Origin: Smithellaceae bacterium
Lineage (GTDB): Bacteria > Desulfobacterota > Syntrophia > Syntrophales > Smithellaceae
Length of the DNA: 39,699 bases
Direction of reading: 5' to 3'
Assembly (NCBI GenBank): GCA_028693285.1
Contig: JAQUVQ010000020.1
Coordinates: forward strand, 1 to 39,699
The notes below the pieces were generated by a model. The model saw only the letters and a list, made by a program, of their open reading frames with translations. It was not told the DNA's origin and searched no databases. The position numbers and the translations under genes are program-made. This document shows positions 5,885 through 15,012 of this stretch, piece by piece. Each line of letters starts with the position of its first letter. Positions within the stretch are counted from its first letter, which is position 1.

Positions 5885-6979
5885 ATGAAAACGCTGAAAG
5901 TTCATTTGGATAAAAAAGCACAATCGTCCCATGAAATTCGCATCGGACGGAATATTCTGGACCGGATGGTTCTGCTGCTCGCGAAAAACCACAAGGCTTC
6001 GCGCTATGGAATCATTACAGACCATCATGTGAATCGCCTGTATGGGAAAGCGCTGCTGGAAGCCATGTCCGGCGCAGGATTGAACGCCTTCCTTCTGGAA
6101 ATTCCGGCGGGAGAAGCTTCCAAGACGATTGCGGCCGCGATGGATCTCGCCGGACGTCTTCTGGAAGCGGGCGCCGACCGGGGGACGCTGCTGATCGCGC
6201 TGGGCGGCGGCGTGGTGGGCGACCTGACGGGCTTTGTCGCGTCGGTCTATATGCGGTCGGTCCCGTATGTTCAGATTCCGACGACGCTGGTCGGTCAGGT
6301 GGACAGCGCCATCGGCGGGAAAACGGCGGTGGATCTTCCGCAGGGGAAGAACCTGCTCGGGACTTTTTATCAGCCGAGGGCGGTGTTTGCGGATTTGCGG
6401 TTTCTTGATACGCTGCCGGAGCGGGAATTCGCCAACGGTCTGGCCGAAATCATCAAGTACGGCATCATTGACGATGAAAAATTGTTTCAGCGTCTGGAAG
6501 AGGATATGGAATCGGTCAGGCACAGGGATCCGGAGCGGCTGTCGGCTCTGGTCGAAACCTGCTGCCGGATCAAGAAATCGATCGTCGAGATGGATGAGCG
6601 GGAGCAGGGGCTGAGAAGAATCCTGAATTTCGGCCACACGCTGGGGCATGCCCTGGAGACCGCCTCCGGTTACACGCTGTCGCATGGCGAAGGCGTGGCG
6701 CTGGGCATGATTGCGGCGGCCCGGCTGTCGGTCAAAATGAAATATCTGCCGGAAAGCGACGAAAAACGGGTAGAAAAGGTCATTGCCGGCGCGGGGCTTC
6801 CCGTGAGAATCGATCCTTCCCTTGATGCGAAAGCTGTCATGGACGGCCTCAAGATGGACAAAAAGAAAAGAAATAATGTGGTCCATTTTGTCCTGATCCG
6901 GAAAATCGGCATGCCGTTTGTCAACGGCGGCATCGAGGACGAAACGATCCGCGGCGTTCTGGAGGACATGAAAGCATGA
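5885..6979 (+). CDS. aroB: 3-dehydroquinate synthase
   Basis: Converts DAHP to 3-dehydroquinate using NAD and a divalent metal. The 364-residue protein has the NAD-binding LLIALGGGVVGDLTGFVASV near residue 105, PTTLVGQVDSAIGGKTAVDL near 135, the metal ligands in EFANGLAEIIKYGIID near 180 and the LNFGHTLGHALE near 240. I place the start at ATG 5885, with GGAG at 5876-5879; an in-frame GTG at 5879 would add two residues but overlaps that ribosome site. The stop overlaps the pheA start by 4 bases (ATGA), so the two are translationally coupled. Confidence 0.95.
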   Translation: MKTLKVHLDKKAQSSHEIRIGRNILDRMVLLLAKNHKASRYGIITDHHVNRLYGKALLEAMSGAGLNAFLLEIPAGEASKTIAAAMDLAGRLLEAGADRGTLLIALGGGVVGDLTGFVASVYMRSVPYVQIPTTLVGQVDSAIGGKTAVDLPQGKNLLGTFYQPRAVFADLRFLDTLPEREFANGLAEIIKYGIIDDEKLFQRLEEDMESVRHRDPERLSALVETCCRIKKSIVEMDEREQGLRRILNFGHTLGHALETASGYTLSHGEGVALGMIAAARLSVKMKYLPESDEKRVEKVIAGAGLPVRIDPSLDAKAVMDGLKMDKKKRNNVVHFVLIRKIGMPFVNGGIEDETIRGVLEDMKA

Positions 6980-8055
6980 AGAAACCGCTGGAGAGCCTAA
7001 GGGAAGAGATGAGAAAAAAGGATCGGGATATTGTCCGGCTTCTCAATGAACGCTCGGAAATATCCATGAAGATTGGCCGGGTGAAGGGGCAGGCCGGTTT
7101 TTCGGTTTACGATCCGGCGCAGGAAGCCAAAGTGATCCGGTACCTGCGTGAACTGAACGGCGGCCCGCTGTCGGACAGTCAGGTCACGTCCATTTTCCGG
7201 GAGATCCTCTCGGCCTCCCGCGATTTGCAGAGGCCAACGCGCGTCGCCTACCTGGGGCCGGAGGCGTCTTTCAGCCATCAGGCTTCGCTTTTGCATTTCG
7301 GCTCCTCCTGCCAATTCTTTCCGCAGCAGGACATTGCGCGGGTTTTCGATGAAGTGGAAAAGGGAGAGGTGGAATGGGGCGTCGTTCCCGTGGAAAATTC
7401 ACTGGAAGGTTCAGTCAATGTCACGCTGGACCGGCTGGTGCTGACGCCGCTTGCCCTTCAGGCGGAGATTGATCTGCGCATCAGCCAGTGCCTGATTTCA
7501 CAAGCGAAAAGCCTGAAAGGCATCCAAAAGGTCTATTCGCATCCGCAGGCGCTGGCGCAGTGCCGGTCTTGGCTTCGCGCGCATCTGCCCGACGCCGCAA
7601 CGGGTGAAATGGAAAGCACAACGGCCGCCGTTCAAATGGTGCGGGGGAAAAAAACGGCGGCAGCCATCGGAAGTGAGCCTGCGGCTTCCGCCTACGGTTT
7701 GAACCTGCTCGCGCGAAGCATCGAGGACCATTCCTCCAACACGACGCGTTTTCTGGTGATCGGCCGGGGCGAGACAGCGCCTGCCGGCGATGACAAAACC
7801 TCGATTATTTTCGCCGCGCCGGATGTTCCCGGGGCGCTGCACCGGGCGCTGGCGTGTTTCGCGAAGCGAAAGATCAATCTGGCCAAGATCGAGTCGCATC
7901 CAGTGAAGGAAAGGCTGTGGGAATATTTCTTTTTTGTGGATATGATCGGTCATCTGCAGGACCGGTCGGTGAAAAACTGCCTCAAGGAATTGAAAAACAA
8001 AACCGTATATCTGAAAACACTGGGGTCCTATCCGCGGGCCAAGAGTGAAAAATGA
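6976..8055 (+). CDS. pheA: Bifunctional chorismate mutase / prephenate dehydratase
   Basis: Turns chorismate into prephenate and then phenylpyruvate, the route to phenylalanine. The 359 residues hold an AroQ-type mutase helix bundle (about 5-90, with LESLREEMRKKDRDIVRLLN and RSEISMKIG), the dehydratase (about 95-270, starting RVAYLGPEASFSHQA, with VPVENSLEGSVNVT and the catalytic Thr region NTTRFLVIG), and a C-terminal ACT domain (about 275-350) with GALH and ESHP in place of the usual GALV and ESRP phenylalanine-binding motifs. Feedback inhibition by phenylalanine is therefore expected. Both ends overlap neighbouring genes by 4 bases. Confidence 0.95.
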   Translation: MKKPLESLREEMRKKDRDIVRLLNERSEISMKIGRVKGQAGFSVYDPAQEAKVIRYLRELNGGPLSDSQVTSIFREILSASRDLQRPTRVAYLGPEASFSHQASLLHFGSSCQFFPQQDIARVFDEVEKGEVEWGVVPVENSLEGSVNVTLDRLVLTPLALQAEIDLRISQCLISQAKSLKGIQKVYSHPQALAQCRSWLRAHLPDAATGEMESTTAAVQMVRGKKTAAAIGSEPAASAYGLNLLARSIEDHSSNTTRFLVIGRGETAPAGDDKTSIIFAAPDVPGALHRALACFAKRKINLAKIESHPVKERLWEYFFFVDMIGHLQDRSVKNCLKELKNKTVYLKTLGSYPRAKSEK

Positions 8056-9611
8056 TCTGCATACCCGTCATGGAACCGACGCAGCGGGAAGCTCTCCGGG
8101 CGGCGGCAAAAAGCGCCGTCCTGGCCGACGTGATCGAATTGCGCATGGATTGGATCGCGGACGGAGACGTGTCGGAGTTGATCAGCGCAGCAAGGCGCGC
8201 GTCCGCAGGCGTCAAAGTCATCGTGACGTGCCGCAGGAGAGAAGAGTTTTTGCTTGCACAGGAAAACCTCCCGGCCCTTCCCGCGAAAGAAAGAACCGGA
8301 GCGGCCAAAATGAAACTGCTTGAAAAGGCTGTTTTATCCGGCGCGGATTTCATTGATATCGAGCTTGCGGAAGGGGCAAGAGCCATCTCCAGAATGCGAT
8401 CCCTGTGCCACAAGCGGCCAAATCCCGCGCGGCTGATCGTTTCCTGGCACGACCCGTTCAAAACCCCGTCGCTAAACGGGTTGAAGAAAATATTTGATGC
8501 CTGTGTGCAGGCCGGCGCAGATATCGTGAAGATGGTCCCGTATGCCCGAAGCCTGTCTGATAACGCCGCCGTACTGAGCCTGATGGATTACGCGAAAGAT
8601 CAGGGGCGGGAAATCATCGCCATGTGCATGGGCGAGAAGGGTCAGATCAGCCGGATTCTGGCGCCGTCGCGGGGAAGCTTCCTGGGCTTCGCCGTCTTGC
8701 CGGGCGGACGGCCCTCCGCGCCCGGCCAGTTGACGCTCAGGGAGATGAGGGCTTTTCAGAAACTTTTGTCCGGCCGTCAACGATTTTTTGAGCCGCCGCA
8801 GGGGGATCTCCATTTTGTTCTTCTGGGAAACCCCGTTCGCCAGAGTTTGTCGCCGTTGATGCATCAGGCGGCTTTCCGGACAATGGGCATCAACGCTTCT
8901 TACAGTGCCTTTTGCGTCACCGATCTGGCCGCCGCTGTAGCCGGCATTCGGGCAATGAACATACAGGGGGCATCGGTTACGATTCCGTTCAAAACGGCGG
9001 TTATGGACTTTCTGGACGAAATCGACGCGGATGCGGCAGCCGTGGGAGCGGTCAACACGATCGTGAATGATCACGGCCGCCTGATTGGCCATAATACCGA
9101 CTGGTCTGCCCTGATGGATGCGTTGCGTGAGGAAACGCAGCTGAAGGGCAAAAAATTTATCATTCTGGGGGCGGGCGGAACAGCGCGGGCCGCCGCGTAT
9201 GGAATTACAAAAGAAGGCGGACGGCCGATCATTGTGAATCGGACGCCGGAGAAGGGCAGGAAACTGGCCGACCGGTTCGATTGTCCGTTTTATCCCTTGA
9301 TGGAAATCGGCAAAGTCCGGGCTTTCGGCCTCATCAATACAACGCCGGTGGGCATGTTTCCGGATTCTCATTCATCGCCGGTCGATTCGTCCATCCTGAA
9401 CGGCTTCCGTATCGTGGCGGATGTCATTTATAACCCCCTGAAGACCGGATTGATTCGCGATGCGGAGGCGAAAGGGTGCAGGGTTGTCCCCGGGCTGGAG
9501 ATGTTTGTCCGCCAGGGAGCGCGGCAGTTGAACTTATGGACGGGCAGAAAAGCTCCCCTGGCCGTGATGAGAAACGCAGTCAGGGAAAGGTTGATGAGGC
9601 ATGAATTCTAA
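8052..9611 (+). CDS. aroDE: Fused 3-dehydroquinate dehydratase (type I) / shikimate dehydrogenase
   Basis: One 519-residue protein carries two consecutive steps, dehydroquinate to shikimate. Residues 1-240 are a type I dehydroquinase: the catalytic His133 lies in VSWHDPFKTPS and the Schiff-base Lys160 in GADIVKMVPYA. Residues about 253-519 are shikimate dehydrogenase: LLGNPVRQSLSPLMHQAAF at 257, catalytic Lys314 in SVTIPFKT, Asp350 in GHNTDW, and the NADP-binding ILGAGGTARAAAYG at 371 followed by NRTPEKGRKLADRF. The domain order is the same as in the plant bifunctional enzyme. It overlaps pheA by 4 bases and aroA by 11. All key residues are present, so both activities should be intact. Confidence 0.95.
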   Translation: MICIPVMEPTQREALRAAAKSAVLADVIELRMDWIADGDVSELISAARRASAGVKVIVTCRRREEFLLAQENLPALPAKERTGAAKMKLLEKAVLSGADFIDIELAEGARAISRMRSLCHKRPNPARLIVSWHDPFKTPSLNGLKKIFDACVQAGADIVKMVPYARSLSDNAAVLSLMDYAKDQGREIIAMCMGEKGQISRILAPSRGSFLGFAVLPGGRPSAPGQLTLREMRAFQKLLSGRQRFFEPPQGDLHFVLLGNPVRQSLSPLMHQAAFRTMGINASYSAFCVTDLAAAVAGIRAMNIQGASVTIPFKTAVMDFLDEIDADAAAVGAVNTIVNDHGRLIGHNTDWSALMDALREETQLKGKKFIILGAGGTARAAAYGITKEGGRPIIVNRTPEKGRKLADRFDCPFYPLMEIGKVRAFGLINTTPVGMFPDSHSSPVDSSILNGFRIVADVIYNPLKTGLIRDAEAKGCRVVPGLEMFVRQGARQLNLWTGRKAPLAVMRNAVRERLMRHEF

Positions 9612-10857
9612 AACAAACCTGCCGGAAAATGTTTCAAGCGTGGAGGTGCCCGGATCAAAGAGTCTGACGCAGCGGGCTTTGATTGCCGCCGCGCTGGCCA
9701 CTGGAGAGTCGTTGCTCCGGGGCGCTCTCATTGCGGAGGACACCCTGCGCCTGATGGAAGGTCTGAAGCTGCTGGGTGCGAGGCTGGAACAGGATGTAAG
9801 CGGCATAAGGGTTATCGGAACCGGCGGAGTGATTGCCAATCCGGACCGTGAAATATTTTTGGGAAACAACGGCACGGCGCTGCGGTTTTTAACGGCGCTG
9901 GTTTGTCTGGGACGCGGTATGTATGTTCTGACCGGGGAGCCGCGTCTGCTGGAAAGGCCGGTTGGCCCTCTGGTGGATGCTCTGAAGGACATGGGCGTGA
10001 AAATCAACTGTCGAAATAATTGTCCGCCGGTGACGGTATCGGCCAACGGACTGAAGGGCGGGCAAATTGCACTGACGGACATCGAGAGCTCCCAATATGT
10101 TTCAGCGCTTTTGCTTTGCGCTCCCTGCACAGCCAAGGGGATCGAACTTTCCCTCACGGGAAATATCGTTTCCGCGCCCTACATTGATTTAACCGTCGGC
10201 GTCATGAAGGATTTCGGCGCGAAAATTACGCAAACAGACCGCCAACTATACAGGGTCGGAACGCAGCCGATTTATTCGGGACGGATTTACGATGTGGAAG
10301 GAGATGCCTCCAGCGCCTCCTATTTTTTCCTGGCGGCAGCCCTTTTGAGAAGGCCGGTCCGCGTTTACGGCATTCGCCGGGACTCCGCCCAGGGGGACAT
10401 CGGCCTGCTGGACGTTCTGGAGAAACTGGGCTGCCGAATCGAAAGCGGTGAGGCGTGGGTGGAAGTCGACGCGCCCGGCGGCCTTGCCGCGGGCGATGTG
10501 ACGCTGGACATGGGAAATATGCCGGACATGGTGCCGACGGTCGGAATTCTGGCGGCGCATCGCAGGGGGAAAACGGTGATTACCAATGCCGCCCATCTGA
10601 GAATCAAGGAAAGCAACCGCCTGGCTGCGATGGCAAGCGAGCTTGGCCGGATGGGGATCGCCGCGTCCGAACGGCCGGATGGTTTGACGATCGAGGGCGG
10701 CTCGCCTGTCGCGGCGAACATTGAAACATACAACGACCACCGCATCGCGATGAGCTTTGCCGTTGCGGGGCTGGTTACGCCGGGGATCAGAATCGCCGAC
10801 AAAAAATGCGTGGACAAATCTTTTCCGGGTTTCTGGCGGGAGCTGGCCAAATTATGA
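9601..10857 (+). CDS. aroA: 5-enolpyruvylshikimate-3-phosphate synthase
   Basis: Transfers enolpyruvyl from phosphoenolpyruvate to shikimate 3-phosphate. The 418 residues show the two inverse alpha-beta domains with VPGSKSLTQRALIAAALATG near residue 18, LGNNGTALRFLTAL near 88, SSQYVSALLL near 162, EGDASSASYFFLAAALL near 225, the aspartate in MPDMVPTVGILAAH near 305, RIKESNRLAAMASELG near 335 and NDHRIAMSFAVAGL near 377. The GNNGTALRF loop differs from the GNAGTAMRP of the E. coli enzyme, with Phe replacing the Pro at the glyphosate-relevant position; the effect is unknown. It starts inside aroDE (11-base overlap) and its stop overlaps aroK. Confidence 0.96.
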   Translation: MNSKTNLPENVSSVEVPGSKSLTQRALIAAALATGESLLRGALIAEDTLRLMEGLKLLGARLEQDVSGIRVIGTGGVIANPDREIFLGNNGTALRFLTALVCLGRGMYVLTGEPRLLERPVGPLVDALKDMGVKINCRNNCPPVTVSANGLKGGQIALTDIESSQYVSALLLCAPCTAKGIELSLTGNIVSAPYIDLTVGVMKDFGAKITQTDRQLYRVGTQPIYSGRIYDVEGDASSASYFFLAAALLRRPVRVYGIRRDSAQGDIGLLDVLEKLGCRIESGEAWVEVDAPGGLAAGDVTLDMGNMPDMVPTVGILAAHRRGKTVITNAAHLRIKESNRLAAMASELGRMGIAASERPDGLTIEGGSPVAANIETYNDHRIAMSFAVAGLVTPGIRIADKKCVDKSFPGFWRELAKL

Positions 10858-11417
10858 AAATCATCCTGATTGGCTGCCGCGCGTCCGGAAAATCCACGGT
10901 GGGCAGGCTTTTGTCGCGAAAACTCGGCATTCCCTTTGTGGACGCAGACCGGCTTATAGAAAAAACGGCGGGGATGTCCATCGCGGAAATAGTCGCGCTG
11001 AAAGGCTGGCAGGAATTCCGGCGGAGAGAAACGCAAATACTGGCTTCTCTTCAGGAGCCGACGGTTTGCGTCCTGGCGACCGGCGGAGGAGCGGTTTTGA
11101 CAGATGAAAACAGAAAGCTGCTGAAAAAAACGGGCGTCGTGATTTACCTGAAAGCGGACCTGCCGGATGTTGTGGAGCGGCTGCGGCGCGATGTGAAACA
11201 CGCGAACAGCCGTCCGCCGCTCGCCGCGGGAGATCTGATCGAAGAGACCCGCGTCGTTTTGGCAGAGCGCACTCCCCTTTACGAGGCAACCGCCGATTAC
11301 ACGGTGGACACTCGAAACAAAAATATCGTACAGGTGGCGGAAGAGATTAACCGGCAGCTTTTGAAGGCGGGCATCGTCTCCGAAATTAAAACGTTGAAAA
11401 AGAAGACGATCCCATAA
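10854..11417 (+). CDS. aroK: Shikimate kinase
   Basis: Phosphorylates shikimate at O3 with ATP. The 187-residue P-loop kinase has Walker A as GCRASGKST at residues 7-15, the shikimate-binding Asp in FVDADRLIE, the EFRRRE motif near 55, TGGGAVL near 77, and the lid Arg in NSRPPL and [14 protein letters not shown]. The frame is open further upstream, but the ATG at 10854 is chosen because it forms an ATGA overlap with the aroA stop and matches the usual kinase start. A slightly longer C-terminal tail (about 15 lysine-rich residues) is present. aroC follows after 17 bases. Confidence 0.95.
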   Translation: MKIILIGCRASGKSTVGRLLSRKLGIPFVDADRLIEKTAGMSIAEIVALKGWQEFRRRETQILASLQEPTVCVLATGGGAVLTDENRKLLKKTGVVIYLKADLPDVVERLRRDVKHANSRPPLAAGDLIEETRVVLAERTPLYEATADYTVDTRNKNIVQVAEEINRQLLKAGIVSEIKTLKKKTIP

Positions 11418-11434
11418 CGATTGTTGGAGGATGT

Positions 11435-12511
11435 ATGTCAGGCAATACGTGGGGAACCTTGTTTTGCACAACGACGTGGGGGGAGTCGCACGGCCCAGCG
11501 CTGGGCGCGGTCATTGACGGCTGTCCGGCCGGGATCGAACTGGCTGTCGAAGAGATTCAGCGGGAGCTGGATCGCCGCAGGCCTTCCGCGTCAGCGGCTT
11601 CCACGTCCCGCGCCGAAAAAGACCGGGTGGAAATTTTGTCCGGCGTTTTCGAGGGTCAAACCACCGGCACGCCGATTTCTCTTCTGGTGGCAAATGCCGA
11701 CGCGCAATCTTCGCACTACGAGGATTTGAAAGACGTATTTCGTCCCGGCCACGGGGACTACACGTACTGGAAAAAATACGGCATGCGGGACTGGCGGGGA
11801 GGAGGTCGTGCTTCGGGGCGCGAAACCGTCGCCCGCGTTGCGGCGGGGGCCGTGGCCCGGAAAGTGGTCCGGGCCGCCGGCATGGAAGTGACCGCCTATA
11901 CTCACAGCATCGGCGGCATTGAGATTTCTTCGAAGGCTCTGAAGCAGGATCCGCACTGGCTGGAAAAAGTTCGGGAGAACTCCCTGTATTGTCCGGATTC
12001 GCAGGCGTCGGCGGCAATGGAGGAGCGACTGTCCGCCGTTCGGAAGGAAGGGGATACGCTGGGAGGCGTTGTGGAGATTCTTGTCCGGGGATGCCCGGCC
12101 GGTTTGGGGGAGCCGGTTTTTGACAAGATGGACGCGGATCTGGCCAAAGCCCTGATGAGCATCGGAACGGTGAAGGCCGTGGAAGTGGGAGACGGCTGTG
12201 AAGTCGCGTCAAAAAAAGGGTCCGAGGTCAACGATCCGATGGATGCCGAAGGCTTTGTCAAAAATTCCGCGGGCGGAATCCTCGCGGGCATCACCACCGG
12301 CCAGGACATTGTCCTCCGGGTGTACTGCAAACCCATCCCCTCCATCGCACTGCCGCAGCAGACGGTGGACGAAAGCGGCCGGCAGCGTTCGATTCAGGTC
12401 GTCGGCAGACACGATGTTTGCGTCATTCCGAGGATCGTTCCGGTTTGCGAAGCGATGGTTCTGCTGGCGCTGGCGGACCACTGGCTTCGGCGGAAAGCGG
12501 GTGTCCGATGA
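11435..12511 (+). CDS. aroC: Chorismate synthase
   Basis: Makes chorismate from enolpyruvylshikimate phosphate and needs reduced FMN. The 358 residues start [20 protein letters not shown], the first signature. The second signature region is [19 protein letters not shown] followed by [19 protein letters not shown] near residue 120. Further blocks are [19 protein letters not shown] near 250 and [16 protein letters not shown] near 285. A GGAGG site precedes the ATG. Chorismate made here also serves tryptophan, folate and quinone synthesis, which fits the presence of Trp codons in the leader peptide. The stop overlaps tyrA by 4 bases. Confidence 0.96.
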   Translation: MSGNTWGTLFCTTTWGESHGPALGAVIDGCPAGIELAVEEIQRELDRRRPSASAASTSRAEKDRVEILSGVFEGQTTGTPISLLVANADAQSSHYEDLKDVFRPGHGDYTYWKKYGMRDWRGGGRASGRETVARVAAGAVARKVVRAAGMEVTAYTHSIGGIEISSKALKQDPHWLEKVRENSLYCPDSQASAAMEERLSAVRKEGDTLGGVVEILVRGCPAGLGEPVFDKMDADLAKALMSIGTVKAVEVGDGCEVASKKGSEVNDPMDAEGFVKNSAGGILAGITTGQDIVLRVYCKPIPSIALPQQTVDESGRQRSIQVVGRHDVCVIPRIVPVCEAMVLLALADHWLRRKAGVR

Positions 12512-13281
12512 AGAAAATGGCGGCGGGCATTATCGGCGGCACGCACGGCATGGGCCGCTGGCTGGCCGGTCTGCTTCGTGAGCAGGGCTTTGCCGTTCGC
12601 GTGGCGGGCAGAGAAACCAAAACCACGGCGGCGGATCTGGCCGACCGGTGCGACGTGGTGGTGGTTGCCGTTCCGATTGCGGCGACGGCGGACGTCATTC
12701 GGGAAGTCGGACCGAAAGTGAAGAAAGGCCGGCTGCTGATGGATTTGACGTCGCTGAAAGCGGAGCCGGTGGCGCTGATGCTCGCTCATTCCGAGGCGGA
12801 TGTCGTCGGCTGCCATCCGCTGTTCGGCCCGTCGGTCAACGAGCCTGCCGGACATCCCATCGTTCTGTGCCGGGGGCGGGGCGATGACGGCCATGTTTTG
12901 ATGAAGGACGTTTTTGGAAAAGCCGGTTATCCGGTTCTGGAGACAACGCCCGAGGCGCATGACAAGATGATGTCGATCATTCAGGCCCTCAACCATTTCA
13001 ATACCATCGCGTTGGGCATGGCGGTTGCCGAAGCTGGAATTCCTTTTTCGGAGCTGCAGCCGTTTTCCACGCCGATGTTTAAAACCAAAATGGAGATGGT
13101 GCAAAAGGTGTTTACCGAAACGCCGGGGCTTTACGCAGACATTCTTGCCGGGAATCCCCGCACGAAAAAGATCATGGCGTCCTACGCACGCGTCGTGCGG
13201 AAGATTCGCGCCCTGATGGACGCAGGCGACGCCGCCGGCCTCAAGAAGATGATGGAGGATACGGCAAAAACGCTGTTCTGA
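12508..13281 (+). CDS. tyrA: Prephenate dehydrogenase
   Basis: Oxidatively decarboxylates prephenate to 4-hydroxyphenylpyruvate for tyrosine synthesis. The 257-residue protein opens with a Rossmann loop, [20 protein letters not shown] near residue 7, and contains [11 protein letters not shown] near 50, [10 protein letters not shown] near 80, the substrate-binding [10 protein letters not shown] near 100 and the helical-domain [13 protein letters not shown] near 155. The pattern resembles the TyrA domain of enteric T-proteins (HPLFGP) but without a fused mutase, which PheA supplies. The ATG at 12508 is preferred over longer upstream starts because of the ATGA overlap with aroC. Last gene of the operon; no clear terminator follows. 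Confidence 0.92.
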   Translation: MKKMAAGIIGGTHGMGRWLAGLLREQGFAVRVAGRETKTTAADLADRCDVVVVAVPIAATADVIREVGPKVKKGRLLMDLTSLKAEPVALMLAHSEADVVGCHPLFGPSVNEPAGHPIVLCRGRGDDGHVLMKDVFGKAGYPVLETTPEAHDKMMSIIQALNHFNTIALGMAVAEAGIPFSELQPFSTPMFKTKMEMVQKVFTETPGLYADILAGNPRTKKIMASYARVVRKIRALMDAGDAAGLKKMMEDTAKTLF

Positions 13282-13378
13282 GACGGTCCGGACGGGAGAT
13301 TTTCTTTTGATTTTTGAGACAGATGGTGTATTTTGTTCACACTGCATAACGTTTTAATCAAAGGAGCGCCCGTCTTTT

Positions 13379-14143
13379 ATGGATCAAAAAATCGATCAAG
13401 TTGCGAAGCTGGCGGCGAAAGCCGGAAAAATTGCCGTTTTCACCGGCGCGGGCATCAGCACGGAATCCGGCATTCCTGATTTTCGCGGCCCCGGAGGGCT
13501 CTGGACCAAGTACGATCCGGATGATTTCACCATCGATAAATTTCTGGGATCTCACGCAACTCGCAAAAAAATGTGGCAGCGCCTGCGGGAAGGCGGCCTG
13601 ATGGAAGACGCGCAGCCCAACGCGGCTCATTATGCCGTGGTGGAGCTGGAGAAGATGGGCAAACTGCTGTCTTTAGTCACGCAGAATGTGGACAATCTGC
13701 ATCAGAAGGCGGGGAGTTCGCCCGCGCTGATCCGGGAATTGCACGGCAACATGCAGAGGCTGGTTTGCCTGAACTGCCGTGAGAGCTACCCGATTGCCCT
13801 GGTCAAGGAAAAATATGCCGGTTCCGACGATGTGCCGACCTGCGATTACTGCCGGGGCATCCTCAAGCCCGATGTGATTTTCTTCGGGGAGGCCCTGCCT
13901 CAGCAGACGCTGGCTCAGGCGATGCGGGAAGCGGAAGACTGCGATTTGATGATCGTGATCGGCTCGTCGCTGGTGGTTTACCCCGCCGCCTATGTTCCGG
14001 TTCATGCCAGGCAGGCGGGGGCTGATCTGGTGATCATCAATAAGGGCGAAACCGAACAGGATCACATCGCCGACGTTCGCATTGACGCCCCGGCCGGGGA
14101 GGTCATGACGAAAATATTGAATAGGCTAAAGGCGATAGGCTAA
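13379..14143 (+). CDS. cobB: Sirtuin NAD-dependent protein deacylase
   Basis: Removes acetyl or other acyl groups from lysine with consumption of NAD. The 254 residues contain the NAD-binding FTGAGISTESGIPDFRGPGG near residue 22, TQNVDNLHQKAG near 100, the catalytic His in IRELHGN near 120, a zinc site formed by CLNC and CDYC (near 130 and 155), VIFFGEALP near 165 and IGSSLVVYPAA near 195. The structure is a complete class III (U-like/Sir2Tm-like) sirtuin. It lies 97 bases after tyrA with AAAGGAG somewhat distant from the ATG. Symbol used in the general bacterial sense. Confidence 0.93.
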   Translation: MDQKIDQVAKLAAKAGKIAVFTGAGISTESGIPDFRGPGGLWTKYDPDDFTIDKFLGSHATRKKMWQRLREGGLMEDAQPNAAHYAVVELEKMGKLLSLVTQNVDNLHQKAGSSPALIRELHGNMQRLVCLNCRESYPIALVKEKYAGSDDVPTCDYCRGILKPDVIFFGEALPQQTLAQAMREAEDCDLMIVIGSSLVVYPAAYVPVHARQAGADLVIINKGETEQDHIADVRIDAPAGEVMTKILNRLKAIG

Positions 14144-14156
14144 AGGCTGTTTTGAG

Positions 14157-14171
14157 GGGCGCTGTGCGCCC
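14157..14171 (+). terminator. Weak hairpin after the sirtuin gene
   Basis: A 6 bp all-GC stem GGGCGC / GCGCCC with a TGT loop is followed by GTTCCTTTT. It lies in the 81-base gap that also holds short direct repeats (GGCTAAAGGC twice near 14124-14147, CTTCAGTCTTCAGCCTTCAG near 14183-14202). The T-run is poor. Confidence 0.3.
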
Positions 14172-14224
14172 GTTCCTTTTGACCTTCAGTCTTCAGCCTT
14201 CAGTCTAACCGCCTGAGGATTCTT

Positions 14225-14998
14225 ATGTGCCTGATCCTTTTTGCCTATCATGTGCATCCCGCATACCGCCTGATCCTGGCGGCCAACCGCGATGAATTCT
14301 ACGACCGGCCTTCCGCGCCGGCGGATTTCTGGAACAGTCATCCGCAGATGCTGGCGGGGATGGATTTAAAAGAAAAAGGAACATGGCTGGGCGTCACGAA
14401 AGAAGGCAAATTCGCCGCCATTACCAATTATCGCGATCCCGCTTCCTGGAAAGCGGACGCGCCGTCCCGCGGCAAGCTGGTCAGCCGGTATCTGACCGGA
14501 TCTGCCGGCCCCGAAAAATATCTACGGAATGTTGTCAAAAAAGCCGACATTTACAATGGGTTTAACCTTCTTTTGGGCGACGGCGCGGACCTCTTTGTGT
14601 ATTCCAACCGGGGGAACATCCAAAAACTTTCTCCCGGGATTTACGGCTTGAGCAACGAGCTCCTCGATGCGCCCTGGCCCAAGGTTCGGCGCGGCAAAAA
14701 ATTATTGAAGAAAGCCCTGGCCCAGAAAGGAACAGAACTGGAAGAGGCGCTGTTTGAGCTTCTTTCGGACCGGGCCGCGCCACCCGACCGGAATCTGCCG
14801 GACACGGGCATCGGCCTCGAGTGGGAGAGGCTGCTCTCGACGATGTTTATCAAAAGCCCCGTTTACGGCACGCGCTCTTCAACGCTGCTCTTCATCGGGA
14901 AAAACAGGCGGGTTAAACTGATAGAAAAAATTTACAACGGCGAGGAAGAGCCCTGGCTGGTCAGCCGGTTTGCGTTTCCCGTGGAGGGCCGGACATGA
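14225..14998 (+). CDS. NRDE/TANGO2 family protein
   Basis: The 257-residue protein begins MCLILFAYHVHPAYRLILAA and continues NRDEFYDRP, the Asn-Arg-Asp-Glu signature of the NRDE (TANGO2, DUF833) family with the conserved Cys at position 2. Members have an Ntn-hydrolase-like fold; eukaryotic TANGO2 has been linked to haem and lipid handling, but the bacterial role is not settled. Further family features are GTWLGVTKEGKFAAITNYRD near residue 55, NGFNLLLGD near 118 and YGLSNELLDAPWPKV near 141. A GAGGAT site precedes the ATG. The next gene begins within 15 bases, so the two are probably co-transcribed. Confidence 0.9.
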   Translation: MCLILFAYHVHPAYRLILAANRDEFYDRPSAPADFWNSHPQMLAGMDLKEKGTWLGVTKEGKFAAITNYRDPASWKADAPSRGKLVSRYLTGSAGPEKYLRNVVKKADIYNGFNLLLGDGADLFVYSNRGNIQKLSPGIYGLSNELLDAPWPKVRRGKKLLKKALAQKGTELEEALFELLSDRAAPPDRNLPDTGIGLEWERLLSTMFIKSPVYGTRSSTLLFIGKNRRVKLIEKIYNGEEEPWLVSRFAFPVEGRT

Positions 14999-15012
14999 AA
15001 GGAGGTCGCCCC

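Noticed and set aside
12418..12507. N-terminal extension of tyrA by 30 codons
   Set aside because: It lies inside aroC; the ATG at 12508 matches the Rossmann start and the ATGA coupling used elsewhere in the operon.
14183..14202. CTTCAGTCTTCAGCCTTCAG as a possible CRISPR-like or regulatory repeat
   Set aside because: The units are only 7-8 bases, directly adjacent and imperfect, with no spacers; it is simple sequence.
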